In this document: piece by piece, positions 10,118-20,000 of the stretch
How positions within the stretch are numbered: the stretch's first letter is position 1
Layout of the letters: the number at the start of each line of letters is the position of its first letter
Assembly (NCBI GenBank): GCA_037833965.1
Contig: AP031356.1
Span: 23,396,501 to 23,460,500 of the forward strand
DNA length: 64,000 nt
Reading direction: 5' to 3'
Source: Marchantia polymorpha subsp. ruderalis
Taxonomy: Eukaryota > Streptophyta > Marchantiopsida > Marchantiales > Marchantiaceae
The notes under the pieces: generated by a model
Database searches by the model: none
Told to the model about the DNA's origin: nothing
What the model saw: only the letters and a program-made list of their open reading frames with translations
Position numbers and translations under genes: made by a program

Positions 10118-10570
10118 TTCAACTCCTGCCTGTGCGCAGGCAGGAGCCTCGCCGGCGCGGAACTTGAACATTTTCCTGTGCACAGGCGTTCGCCTGTGCG
10201 CAGGCGAATTCCGTCCGCGGCGCTGCGCTGGCGCGGAAGGCGTTGACCGTGGTCAGCCGTCTCCGTCCAGTCTGTCCGTTACTTGCCTCTCCGTCGGCGC
10301 TTCCGCCGCCGCAACTCCGTCCGTCCAAGAGCGCATCCACCCGTGCCGTCCGCATGGTCCGTACCGATTGGATTACTCTGGCGGCTCTTCCGACGTACGC
10401 GGCGCCGCGCTGGCGCGGAAGGCGCCGTACACTTTCTACCTCACAAGGCGCATCTCTAGGGCCCAAGGCGGATTTCCCGCCGACGCCGAAGTGCCTGTGC
10501 ACAGGCGAACGCCTGTGCGTAGGCGGACTTTGCGCCTTCCCTAACCCTACTTCGCCTGTGCACAGGCGAA
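10118..10570. repeat. Cluster of short palindromes in U3 of E2 3' LTR
   Basis: Multiple copies of GCCTGTGCACAGGC-like and CGCCTGTGCGCAGGCG-like palindromes (near 10129, 10176, 10191, 10494, 10512 and 10555) are mixed with GCGCCGAAGGCGC-type hairpins. Similar clusters lie inside the U3 frame (8338-8420) and in every family A LTR. Each could form a short cruciform or RNA hairpin. Confidence 0.8.
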
Positions 10571-11073
10571 GGCCTTCGTCCGCGCATAGGACAAAACTTG
10601 ATTCCCCCTTCCGCTTAGGCGGAATTCGCGCCGGTGGCGAAATCCTTCCGCCGTAGGCGACCGCCTCCGTTTCTTCCAGTAGCGATAACTCCCTAAGTCC
10701 TTGTCCGTTCCAAGCGTTCTTGGGCTCGTTGGAATCAGTGCGTCGAGCTCTTTCCAACGGAATCCTAACTTGGCCAAGGCGCCCGAGGGTTGACCTAATT
10801 ACGGGGGTTTCCCTACAGCCGCGGACGCAACCTCCGAAGGCGGGTTTTGCGCCTTGCGCCGTAGAGATCCTAACCGCAGAGCTCGCAGGGAGGGTGGTGC
10901 CTGTCCTTACTGCGGCACCCCAAATCCCAGATTCTACAAGATCCCTCGAGAATCCCCGCGATCTTCCGGATTCACTCTGTTTTGATGTACCGAAGGCTAT
11001 TTACAATGCTGCCAGGGTACAGTTTTCCAAAAATGTTTTAATTTCCTCAAAATTGCCAAAAGTGGGTACCACA

Positions 11074-11091
11074 TGCCCCCCTCCTCAATTG
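11074..11091 (-). other. E2 polypurine tract
   Basis: Minus-strand CAATTGAGGAGGGGGGCA abuts the 3' LTR terminus TGTGG. It starts 19 bp past the pol stop codon. Confidence 0.9.
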
Positions 11092-11110
11092 TGAGCGCCC
11101 ACGCGAACAC

Positions 11111-13951
11111 TCACATGTGGTATTTCTTCAACCGCCACCCGTTCACTCGGGTGCCTAACAAATCGCCGGCCAGGTCCGCAAGTTGGATGGATCCATTTGG
11201 GAAAACTTCGACAACCCTGTAAGGGCCCATCCACCTTAGGTGCAGTTTGCCTGGGAATCTGGCATGCGTGCTGTCGTAGAGCAATGCCAAATCACCCGCC
11301 TGCAGTAGTACCGGTTTGATCTTTTTATCGTATCTCTCCTTTCGGCGGAGCTGGATTTTCCTGGTGCGATCTTCGGCGTCTCTTCTCCTCTCATCCAGCA
11401 GCGTGACCTCCTGTAACCTGTAGAGCTGACTCTCCTCTGCGCCCATCCTCTGTAAATCCAACGTTCGTTGGGTGGGTACTTCAAATTCAATCGGGAGGAT
11501 CGGGTGTTGCCCATACACCAGAAAGTATGGTGTCTGCTTGGTCGTGATCTTCTCAGCTGTGCGGTACGCCCATAGAGCGGCTGCTAGCTTCGTATCCCAG
11601 TCGTGAGCGTGATTCACCGTGACCTTGAGTAGTATTTTACACAGCAGACCATTGGACTTCTCCGTCAGTCCATTTGCCTTGGGATTGTATGGAGTAGTCT
11701 TCCGGTGCTTGATGTGGAAATACCGTGTCAGATCTTTGATGATCTGATTCAGAAAATGCGTGCCCCGGTCGCTGACTAGCTCTAAGGGACATCCGTAGCG
11801 TGTGATTATCGACTCGACCAAGAATGCTGCCACTGTGACAGCATCATCCCTTCTGGTGGCCCTGGCCTCTACCATTTTGGTGGCGTAGTCCGTTGCTACC
11901 AGAATGTAGCGCCTTCGTGTACTTCTAGTCACTGGTTGTATCGGCCCTACAAAGTCAATACCCCACTTTTCGAAAGGTGCTAGAGGCATGATGGGAGTCA
12001 GGGGCCAGCGTGTTGTAGGCGTCGGTCTCCCCGTCCTCTGGCAACTGTCGCACTTGCGGATGTAATCGAGAACATCCTTAAACATGGTCGGCCACCAATA
12101 CCCCGCATTTAGGATCTTTGTGACCGTGTTCCTGGTGGCATAGTGTCCACCCGCCTCCTCTGTATGCATCGCACTCACTATTCTTGGTACCTCTGATTCC
12201 TCCAGGCATCTGCATAAGCGCTCATCTGCCATCTTCATGAACAAAATTCCCTGCTGGAGTTGGTACGGGCCTGCCTTATGAATAAAGACAGTTCGCTGTT
12301 CCAAATCCATGCCTTCGGTACACTGGAGGGTTAGCAGATATCGATACAGGTCGGCATAGCGGGACTCATGTCCTGCAGACAACTGAAATAACTCTTCATC
12401 TGGAAAATCGTCCACCAATTCCTCCTCTGTCGGCTGGGTCCATAATCGGGACAAGTAATCCGCATTTTCGTGGTGCACCCCTTTCCTGGTCTGGACTGTG
12501 TAGGTGAACTCTTGTAGTAACAACACCCACCTGGCGATCCGACCGGATAGGTCGGCTTTCTTGACTAGGTGTTGCAATGCGTAGTGGTCCACATGGAACA
12601 CAAACTCGTAGCAGATTAGGTAGTGACGGAACTTTTTACAGGAGTACACCATCCCCAACGCTTCTCTCTCCGTCGTGGTGTACTTCCGCTCTGCTAGAGA
12701 CAGCTGTCGGCTCGCGAAGTAGATCGGGTAGTCCTTTTTGTTGTCATCCTTTTGACTCAGTACTACACCGATGGCGAATGCCGAGGTGTCAACGTAAACA
12801 TGGAATGGTCGATTCCAGTCTGGACTCCTTAGTACGGGAGCAGTCGTGAGTTTCGCTTTAAGAGTCTCAAATGCTGACTGCTGGTTCGCACCCCAAGCAT
12901 AAGGCTCGTCCTTCTTCAACAACTTGGTCAGGTCCGCCGCCAGTATTGCATATAGGTGTATGAATCTTCGGTAGTAGCCCACATGACCCAGGAATGCTTG
13001 CAGCTCTCTTAGATTCGTGGGTGGCTCAAGCTCGAGTATAACCTTGACCTTCTCGATGTCCACCGCAATGCCGTCTGCCGAGACCCGATGACCCAACAAG
13101 ATCCCACTAGTCATAAAGAAAAAGCACTTCTCGGGATGCAGTGATAAACTGCTCTCTCTGCATTTATCGAAGGTCTGCTTCAAGTGACTTAGGTGTTCAG
13201 ACCGCTTCCCAAAGACACAGAAGTCATCTATGAATATTTCCAGGAACTTCCTCAGTTGTTCCTGAAAGATATTGGTCATCATCCGTTGAAAGGTGGCAGG
13301 CGCGTTGCACAGACCGAAGGGCATCTTGTGGTATGCGTAAGTTCCCCAGTCGGTTGTGAACGTAGTTTTATCCTTGTCCTGTTCACGGATAGACACCTGA
13401 TTGTAACCTGAGAACCCATCCAGGAAACTATAACATTCATGTCCTGCGACATGGTCTAGAATGGCATCCGTGAATGGTAACGGGTGATGATCCTTGCGTG
13501 TTGCTGCATTCAACTTCCGGAAATCCTGACACACTCGTATCTTACCCGTCAACTTCTTGGGTACGATAACAATCGGCGACACCCACTCGCTGCTGAGCAC
13601 AGGGTAAATAATTCCAGCGCTCAAGTACTTATCTATCTCCTCTTTAACTAGCAAGGAGTATTTTGGGTTGAGGCGATACTGGCGCTGTCGTATGGGTACT
13701 GAGTCGTCCAGTAAATCGATACGGTGTTCCCCATACCGTGCAGGTATCCCCTTCATGTCCTCGATCTTCCAGGCGAAGACGTCGACATAATGGCTAAGGA
13801 ATGCCTGTACTTTCCTTAGCTCGTCTCCTCTCACTGCGCTTGATACCTTCAAGCACTTGCCGGGACTGAGTTGTACTTCGTGACAGTCACTAGGGTCGAC
13901 AATGCCCTCGGTGTGACTCGTCTCACTCCTTCCCAGTCCCACAGTTAATTG
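11111..13951 (-). CDS. pol: E2 pol: reverse transcriptase, RNase H, integrase (readthrough extension of gag-pro)
   Basis: An open frame of 946 codons begins directly after the gag TAG, in the same frame, and has no ATG near its start, so it should be made as a Gag-Pro-Pol fusion. Counting from the GTG at 13942: RT about 100-300 with FLDGFSGYNQV and catalytic FIDDF at about 237-241; RNase H about 345-470 with Asp/Glu/Asp landmarks (VYVDTSA, TTEREALGMVY, FHVDHYALQ); integrase about 570-830 with an H2C2 finger, the D, D and E of the DDE core, and a WMGPY (GPY/F) module. The C-terminus is KKYHM and shows no chromodomain. NAATRKDHHPLPF and FIDDFCVFG resemble plant Tat/Athila-type RTs rather than chromoviruses. 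All catalytic residues are present, so it is probably functional. Confidence 0.95.
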   Translation of the reverse strand, partial: QLTVGLGRSETSHTEGIVDPSDCHEVQLSPGKCLKVSSAVRGDELRKVQAFLSHYVDVFAWKIEDMKGIPARYGEHRIDLLDDSVPIRQRQYRLNPKYSLLVKEEIDKYLSAGIIYPVLSSEWVSPIVIVPKKLTGKIRVCQDFRKLNAATRKDHHPLPFTDAILDHVAGHECYSFLDGFSGYNQVSIREQDKDKTTFTTDWGTYAYHKMPFGLCNAPATFQRMMTNIFQEQLRKFLEIFIDDFCVFGKRSEHLSHLKQTFDKCRESSLSLHPEKCFFFMTSGILLGHRVSADGIAVDIEKVKVILELEPPTNLRELQAFLGHVGYYRRFIHLYAILAADLTKLLKKDEPYAWGANQQSAFETLKAKLTTAPVLRSPDWNRPFHVYVDTSAFAIGVVLSQKDDNKKDYPIYFASRQLSLAERKYTTTEREALGMVYSCKKFRHYLICYEFVFHVDHYALQHLVKKADLSGRIARWVLLLQEFTYTVQTRKGVHHENADYLSRLWTQPTEEELVDDFPDEELFQLSAGHESRYADLYRYLLTLQCTEGMDLEQRTVFIHKAGPYQLQQGILFMKMADERLCRCLEESEVPRIVSAMHTEEAGGHYATRNTVTKILNAGYWWPTMFKDVLDYIRKCDSCQRTGRPTPTTRWPLTPIMPLAPFEKWGIDFVGPIQPVTRSTRRRYILVATDYATKMVEARATRRDDAVTVAAFLVESIITRYGCPLELVSDRGTHFLNQIIKDLTRYFHIKHRKTTPYNPKANGLTEKSNGLLCKILLKVTVNHAHDWDTKLAAALWAYRTAEKITTKQTPYFLVYGQHPILPIEFEVPTQRTLDLQRMGAEESQLYRLQEVTLLDERRRDAEDRTRKIQLRRKERYDKKIKPVLLQAGDLALLYDSTHARFPGKLHLRWMGPYRVVEVFPNGSIQLADLAGDLLGTRVNGWRLKKYHM

Positions 13952-13957
13952 CTATTC
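13946..13957 (-). promoter_or_regulatory. Gag-pol UAG readthrough signal (GAA TAG CAA TTA)
   Basis: The gag stop TAG (13954-13952) is followed by CAA TTA and then 944 further open codons in the same frame. UAG-CAA-UUA is the leaky stop context of tobacco mosaic virus and fits the UAG-CARYYA consensus. E3 (35078-35086) and E7 (58708-58716) have TAG CAA CTA, and E4 (37101-37109) has TAG CAA TTA. Conservation across two families supports function; readthrough itself is inferred. Confidence 0.85.
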
Positions 13958-16783
13958 GTCTTCCGGCTGAATAGCTTCCGGCTCTTCTTCTTCTCCCACC
14001 GAACAGCAGGCAACGAATCCCACGAAGTAATCGGATTCGGTACCACTGGAATCCGATCGCGCGGTCGACTCACTGTCCTCGCCCGATGTGTAACCTGCAC
14101 TTGTCGATGGGGTCTCTCCTTCGTGTCTGACCCTATTCCAGGGCACCGTAATGGTTTTGGTAGGTTCCGACGGATGGGGAAACTTAAGGCGATGCCTTCG
14201 CCAATCACATCTGACTTGTGCGCCATATAGCCATGGTCGCCCGAGCAGAACGTCATAGCCCTGCTTCATCATCGGTTGAAGGATGATATACGTCAACCGA
14301 AAGTCCGCACCCCCGATGATTGTCTTGACATTGCGCAGCATACCTGCAGGCATTCTCCGCGTCTGATCCGCTAATCTCAACACACGCTTCGAGGGTTCGT
14401 ATTGACTGAACCCCAAGGCTCTCGCTGTATCCTCCGTCATTATGTTGACTCCTGATCCAGAGTCGATTGGCACTCTGCGTACACAACACCTTGCTATTTC
14501 CACATCGATCTCGGGTGGCCCTTGGTCTTCGCTCTCCACTTGATATACTTGAGAGGATGTGGATGCGCGCGGCTTCCGCGGATGCCGTAGCGAAAGCATC
14601 AACATTCTCCGATACGTCTTATTGTCCTCCAAGAGCTGCTTGAACGTGATGTTCACTTTTCGACTCCCGAGATCTTCGACCAAGTCATAGTGGACGCGTT
14701 GGGTCGCCGGGGTCGGCGACGCTCTGCGAGGTTCCACGGTGGCTGCCAACTTCGCCCCAAGGGAGGATGTCAAGTCTGGCCGCGGTGGGTCCTTTTGCGT
14801 GCGGATCGCTTCCTTCAACAGGTTGGCTACCTCGTTGCGGATATCCGGAGCATAGTCCCGTTTCAGTAGGCGCACTGGCTCGTCCTCGACTGCTGTCTGG
14901 GGGCGCACTGCTGGTGCCTCTCGCGTAGCCGAAGACTTCCGAGCAGGTCGCAAGTCGGACTTGCTGGATGTCTTCTCCTTCCCTTTTCCTGTCCGGTCGT
15001 CGGTTCTCCGTTCGTGCTTGCGAGTGTCACGCTCTTGCTCCTTTGATTTCTTGGAACTACGAGTTTCGACCCGTGCGCACATAACCTCTTCAGCCGGCCA
15101 TTCTTCGTCTTCGCCATCCCCGTCTGAACCTACTTCGACCTGGTTAACTTGGACGTCCTCCTTGGCAGGAGTGTTCACAAATCGTACCGCTGGCCGAGGG
15201 ACTGGTGGCTGATCACACTCTGGCGCAGTATGCCCGATCTTCTTGCAATTACTACATGTCGGAGCATAATCGTTTCGCCTTTTTGGATGGGGACACTGCG
15301 GTGAGAAGTGCCCAACTTCCCCGCAGTTATAACAAGCTCGCGGTGGCGGTGGGTCAAACGTCCCTGGAGGTGCTCTCCGCCTCACGGGTACCGTAGTGGC
15401 CCGATTCACCGGAATGTATCGTGGGACTTGCATTGCTGAAACTGCAGGAGGGGTAGGAACCGACTGGACGGCGTAGGCTGTCTCTTCGCTAGCCTCTCCA
15501 TAGTACTGAGGGTGCTCTCCATAGTACGGTTGTGCCCACTCTACTGCGTTGACTGGATATGACGGACGGGTGGTAAGGCACTCGGTGTTCGCATGTCCCA
15601 CCGCCCCGCACGTAGTACACCATAAGTTCGCTCGCACTCTCCCGGGTGATTTTCGGCGATCATGCCCGCCTACCACTTGAACCTTGAGGTCGGCGAAGTC
15701 CTTCACAAGGGTCTCCATCTTCGAAGCTATATCTCCCGGCGCTCTGTCCGTAGTCACTCGTCGGGTGCCCTTTTTCTTCGCTGACCCATGCTTCTTCCTC
15801 TTCTTCTCCTCCTCCGACGATGAGGTTTCCTCTTCTTCGGATGAGGAACGGTTCTCGTCCGAAGACGATTCCTCCGATGACGGAGTTGTACCTCTGCGTC
15901 GTCTTCGCCCTCCCTTCGGTTTTCGCTCCTTCGACTCCCGTCTCTCTCTCCCTCTTCGGTTGAGAGTGGAAGTTTCGAAGGCTTCTGCCGATGCAATCAC
16001 ATCCTCAATAGTGTCGCACTTGCTGCGTCGGCAAAAAGTCTCCATCTCCCGAGTTAAACCGGTCACGTACCAATCCACAGCTTGTTGTACCGAGAAAGGG
16101 GACCCTGGTCCTGTTTTCGGTATTCTGTCAAGGAGGTCCAGAAATCTCTCAGTGTAGTCACGCAGACTCTCCTTCTTCTCTCGCTGCAAATTACGTAACT
16201 TTGTCAAAACCCGGCTGTCGTAGCCGAGCTCGCGGAAGCGGCGAAGGAACTTCTCCTTCAGCTGGGCCCATGTTGTCAACCCAGTCGGATCGATGCTCTC
16301 GTGATTGTACCAACTCCTCGCTTTCTTCCGCAGAAGGCTTGGAAAGATCCTTAGTCGGTCGTCGTCTGCGATCTCGCGATTGGCAATAGACACCGATTCG
16401 AACAACTTGATGTATGAATCTGCATCGTCGTCATCCCCACTCCCTTTGTACTTCGGGTAGGAATGTTTAGTAATCGGCTGAGGTAGCCGCACATTGGCTT
16501 GTCCGTCCGCCATCGGTGTGTCTGTCGACGGTTCTCGGGCGGTCGGTTCCGCTTCACTAGGCGGGTCCGTGCAAGGAATATCTAGTAGAACTATAAGCAC
16601 CAAGTTTGGTTCCGAGTCGCCGGGGGTAGGTTCCCCAAGGAGGTCGGCCGAACTAGGCTTAGGTACTCTTTTTGGTGTTTTCTTGTTTTGACGCCGTGTC
16701 TCTTCCACGGCCTTTTCTGAATCTCGTCGGAACTTGCGGACAGCTCTAGCACTTAGGTTGCTCCCGCCAGCCCCAGTCGACAT
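13952..16783 (-). CDS. gag-pro: E2 gag-protease polyprotein, 943 aa
   Basis: The ATG at 16783 is the first in-frame start after the PBS. Domains in order: basic N-terminus; Retrotrans_gag-type capsid core about 105-255 (YIKLFES, ARSWYNHES, LKEKFLRRF, AVDWYVTGL); a Ser/Glu-rich then Lys-rich tract about 295-330; three CCHC zinc knuckles (CTTCGAVGHANTEC about 390, CYNCGEVGHFSPQC about 483, CSNCKKIGHTAPEC about 508); a charged linker; and an aspartic protease about 765-870 with active-site DSGSGVN and the later LLGRPWL. The protease therefore lies upstream of the leaky stop and is made with Gag. It forms the virus-like particle, binds RNA and processes the polyprotein. No break is seen. Confidence 0.95.
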   Translation of the reverse strand: MSTGAGGSNLSARAVRKFRRDSEKAVEETRRQNKKTPKRVPKPSSADLLGEPTPGDSEPNLVLIVLLDIPCTDPPSEAEPTAREPSTDTPMADGQANVRLPQPITKHSYPKYKGSGDDDDADSYIKLFESVSIANREIADDDRLRIFPSLLRKKARSWYNHESIDPTGLTTWAQLKEKFLRRFRELGYDSRVLTKLRNLQREKKESLRDYTERFLDLLDRIPKTGPGSPFSVQQAVDWYVTGLTREMETFCRRSKCDTIEDVIASAEAFETSTLNRRGRERRESKERKPKGGRRRRRGTTPSSEESSSDENRSSSEEEETSSSEEEKKRKKHGSAKKKGTRRVTTDRAPGDIASKMETLVKDFADLKVQVVGGHDRRKSPGRVRANLWCTTCGAVGHANTECLTTRPSYPVNAVEWAQPYYGEHPQYYGEASEETAYAVQSVPTPPAVSAMQVPRYIPVNRATTVPVRRRAPPGTFDPPPPRACYNCGEVGHFSPQCPHPKRRNDYAPTCSNCKKIGHTAPECDQPPVPRPAVRFVNTPAKEDVQVNQVEVGSDGDGEDEEWPAEEVMCARVETRSSKKSKEQERDTRKHERRTDDRTGKGKEKTSSKSDLRPARKSSATREAPAVRPQTAVEDEPVRLLKRDYAPDIRNEVANLLKEAIRTQKDPPRPDLTSSLGAKLAATVEPRRASPTPATQRVHYDLVEDLGSRKVNITFKQLLEDNKTYRRMLMLSLRHPRKPRASTSSQVYQVESEDQGPPEIDVEIARCCVRRVPIDSGSGVNIMTEDTARALGFSQYEPSKRVLRLADQTRRMPAGMLRNVKTIIGGADFRLTYIILQPMMKQGYDVLLGRPWLYGAQVRCDWRRHRLKFPHPSEPTKTITVPWNRVRHEGETPSTSAGYTSGEDSESTARSDSSGTESDYFVGFVACCSVGEEEEPEAIQPEDE

Positions 16784-16794
16784 TCACCGAGCAT
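16753..16794 (-). CDS. Short upstream ORF overlapping the gag start (13 codons)
   Basis: An ATG 11 nt upstream of the gag ATG opens a 13-codon frame (MLGECR...) that ends with TAA inside gag in another frame. E5 has the same uORF and E7 (61494-61535) has one of the same length and first six residues. E3 lacks the upstream ATG. It could lower or tune Gag initiation; this is inference. Confidence 0.5.
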   Translation of the reverse strand: MLGECRLGLAGAT

Positions 16795-16827
16795 GGCTGC
16801 TCGTAAAAACCCCGGTGTTGACGCAAC

Positions 16828-16847
16828 TGTCCCCGGCAGCGGCGCCA
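16828..16847 (-). other. E2 primer-binding site, tRNA-Asp type
   Basis: Sense TGGCGCCGCTGCCGGGGACA lies 22 bp after the LTR end. It is complementary to the 3' end of tRNA-Asp; I recall the usual plant form as differing at one position (GTT for GCT). The same site occurs in E1, E3, E4 and E7, and with one G-to-A change in E5. Confidence 0.85.
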
Positions 16848-16849
16848 AA

Positions 16850-16868
16850 AAGAAGTTGTCGGCTTCTT
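16850..16868 (-). other. Inverted repeat between LTR end and PBS
   Basis: The spacer contains AAGAAG and CTTCTT separated by 7 nt, a perfect 6-bp stem. Family B reads AAGGAG/CTTCTT, which still pairs through a G-U wobble. It may fold beside the primer site. Confidence 0.6.
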
Positions 16869-16869
16869 A

Positions 16870-17064
16870 TGTAATAACCCACTAAAGGCTAAAACTGCAA
16901 TATAGTGGTAGAAAGGTCGAACCCACAGGGACAGAGGAACACACAGGGTACAAAGTGTCACGTTTTAACAGACTATTGATGAGTTTGAATTCTCAGGCGA
17001 CTGTCACTCCCAGAAATACTGCAAGTGTCCACTCGGAGCGCACTCGGAGGTCGCACAGTGCAGC

Positions 17065-17095
<31 letters not shown>

Positions 17096-20000
17096 CTGAA
17101 ACTACAGAAATACAACCCAGAGATCCGTTAGGACCTCTACTTCAAGATTTCAGGGGGAAAGTCTCTCGCGAGCACACTCGGCAAAGCTGCGGGCAGTGAC
17201 TTCCAACTCCGGCTTTTACAACACTTCCACTAGCTTGCTGCTAGTGTAGGAAACCCGGTTTGGACTGCCTACTTCGGATCGAAGTCACTCCTACGCGGTG
17301 AACAACACTCTCAACTCACAAAACGCGCAGAGAACACAGGTCCGCACTGAAGGACTCACTGTGAAACATTCCAGTAACACAACAACAGTCTATTGAAGAG
17401 TTTGAATTCTCAGGCACTTGTCATTCCCAGAAATACTACAGGGGTTACCCTCAAGGCACCTGCTGCAGCGTAACCTGAATTTACAACCAAGGCTTACACG
17501 AAGTAGCAAAACTTCACTTTGGCATTCAGGGGAAAAATCCCAAGGAGTACAATCAGAAAGAAACACTCGAAGGTGTAGGGGCGAAACTGTTCAAGTATCT
17601 AACTAGTCACTGGCTCTGAGCATCGGCAGTCACCCGCAGGTGCAGATCCGAACTACTCAAGTCTCTAACCAATGTACTAGCTCTGAACATTCGGCCGAAG
17701 GCCTTCAGCTACAAAATGCGGAACGCTAAGTTGTAACTCCTCGTGCGTGGTGACAGAACTCAAGGACACAAACACGCAAAGGAAATGGGTTCCTGATCTG
17801 CACTTCTGATGGGAAAGAACCCCAGGCAAAACGCCTGGAACTATTTTATACCTTCTAAGTCCTAACTAACACTACACTGCACTGCGCTACACGCCTGCGC
17901 GGAACCACGCTACACTACACTCCGCGGAACCTGTACTACGCCTCCTGCGCGGCCGACTGCCGCGCACTAACTCCCTACCCTGCCACTCTTCCGCTCGACT
18001 GCGCAGTCCCAACCGCTGCAACGCCGCGGACACCTCCCCTTCGAGGGCGGACATGGTATCCTGTGCCTTCGACAGAAAGGCCTCGAGCTTCTTTGCTACC
18101 TTCCGCCGACTCCTACTGTCGCCTGACAACAACCCGGCTGCGCGCAGCTCAAACTCACGCAGTGTGAGTTTCTCCTGCGCCTTCACTTCCCAGTGGGCGT
18201 AGCCCTTGAGACAGTGGGCGACTCGCCTCGCCGTCTCCACCTTCGTGCGATCCGCCTCCTTCCTGCGATCCTCTTCAATCATCACTAATTGCGATTCGGC
18301 TTCAGCACGTTGCGCTCTCAATTCGCCACACTCTGACTGTAACCTGCGGATTAACTCTTCATCCGCCTGCCGTGCGAGCTGACATTGTTCCAACAACCGC
18401 GTCTGTCGCACGATCTCCTCTGACAAAATCCGATTCTGGGCCTGCTCAGAGTTGAGTGCTTCCTTGACCTTCACCTGCTCCTTGGTGAGCTCGCCCAGTT
18501 TCTCATCCTTCATCTTCTCGGTGTGCTTGTAGAACTTCTGATTAAGCTTGTACTGACCCCACAAGCACGCATGCTTCTCCTTCAAGTCCCTCAACTCCTG
18601 GTCCACTCTAGCTAATAGCTTGCTGGTGTGGACTTTAGTGCGAGTCCGCCTGCGCACTAACTCGATGTAAGATCCCGGCTGGAGTGGGTCGGCGTATTTA
18701 TCGACCTTGCGATCCAAGTACCGCAGCAACGGAATCACCTGCTCAGAGAGCGCCGCCGCCGGCGCTCCAACAATTTCCTCCTCCTCCTCCTCGGTGTCTT
18801 CTGCTCCTGACATTTCTTCCGTGGAGCCCCCGTCGTCATCATCCGAGTGGAGAATTTCAGTCGCCATTGATTGCGTCGGCGACTGCCCCGAGTGGGGCTG
18901 CACGTCATCGACGTGTGCTGCCTGCGAAGGCACGGCTGCAGCCTCGCTGCTCGTCGCCAAAATGTCTAAGGCGGAAGGCGAATGTACCCGCGCGGCATCC
19001 CCGTCGCTTGCTTGTTGATTGCCTGCCGCGTCCTCTCTGTCGCCGTCGTCCGCCGCCGAAGGCGGTCGAGCGGAGGGTGGCTGCGCGGGGTTTGATTGCG
19101 CATCGCGCATCGAGATTTCATCCCGCGGACAGTCACTCCGCTCCTCCGTCTGCTGCTCCCTTGATTGGTCCGTGGGGGCTGTGCCTGGCCCGTGCGCAGG
19201 CGCGTTTGCCGGCGCCTTGTCCGCCGCAGGCGTAGCGCCGCGGACATCTATCGCCGAAGGCGACATGGCCGGGGGCCGCACGCCCGATGTTCCTTGGCCT
19301 ATTGGCCCTACCGCCGAAGGCGCATCTATCGGCGGACTTCCCGCCGATGGTGCGGCCTCCGCACGCTCTCAGCTCGTATCTCCTCGGCTCGAAGGCCCTG
19401 GCGCCGAAGGCGCAAATTGCGGCGCGTGGTGCGCCGGAGGGTCTGGCCCCGAGGGCCGGTGTCTCGTAGGCGGTTCTTCCGCCGGCTCCTTCCCCTTCCT
19501 ACGTTGGAACGGGGGTGATTCTTGCCTGTGCACAGGCGGCACGTGTGGAGGTGTCCTGTGCACAGGCGACCTGTGCACAGGTGAGCGCCTGTGCACAGGC
19601 GGACTGCTCCTTCCCACGCGTAAGCGTAGATCCACGTCCACTTGTGTTCGCCGGTCCGCGGAGGCTCGTCCGTCCGCGGAGGTTCGCCTGTGCGCAAACG
19701 GAACATCTGTCCGCATCGCACGTGGTAACTCCGGAGGCCCTTGGCCCGTAGGCGGCCTCTCTTCCGTCGAGGTTGCAGCGTGGCCCGTCGCTCCTGCGGT
19801 CGTCCGCGCTTCCTCATGCCTCTCTGGCGACGCACTTCCTATCTCCGTCGCAATTGTCGCCGTGTCCGCACTGTCAGCTGGTAACACCAGTCTGCGTGCC
19901 TTCTGCTTCGGCCGGCTGTATGGCTCGCACAGCGGCCGCGGTCGAATGGGAGCAGAGGGTTCTTGATGCTGCTCCTCTTCGGACTCTTCCCTCCATCGCC

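Larger units (their letters stand above)
5682..11073 (-). repeat. E2 3' LTR (5392 bp)
   Basis: On the minus strand it begins TGTGGTACC and ends TTATTACA. Organisation in sense order: palindrome-rich U3 without a clear gene (11073-9841), the U3 reading frame (9840-6703), a TATA box (6666-6660), then R-U5 of roughly 0.95 kb with two related blocks and a CA/TG microsatellite. I see no canonical AATAAA polyadenylation signal in R-U5. Confidence 0.95.

Noticed and set aside
10118..10570. CRISPR-like array of short repeats
   Set aside because: Repeats are very short palindromes with irregular spacing, partly overlapping and partly coding. There are no uniform spacers, no cas genes and a eukaryotic context.
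11111..11400. Chromodomain at the integrase C-terminus (chromovirus)
   Set aside because: After the GPY-like module the protein ends within about 40 residues (GWRLKKYHM) with no chromodomain pattern.
11111..13951. Independent pol start at the GTG near 13942
   Set aside because: There is no ATG near the start of pol and the frame is continuous with gag through one TAG. Readthrough explains the arrangement better than internal GTG initiation in a eukaryote.
16870..16935. Possible tRNA gene at the LTR end (A-box- and B-box-like words)
   Set aside because: The two boxes are only about 10 nt apart and no cloverleaf or acceptor stem can be formed. Kept only as a finding about resemblance.
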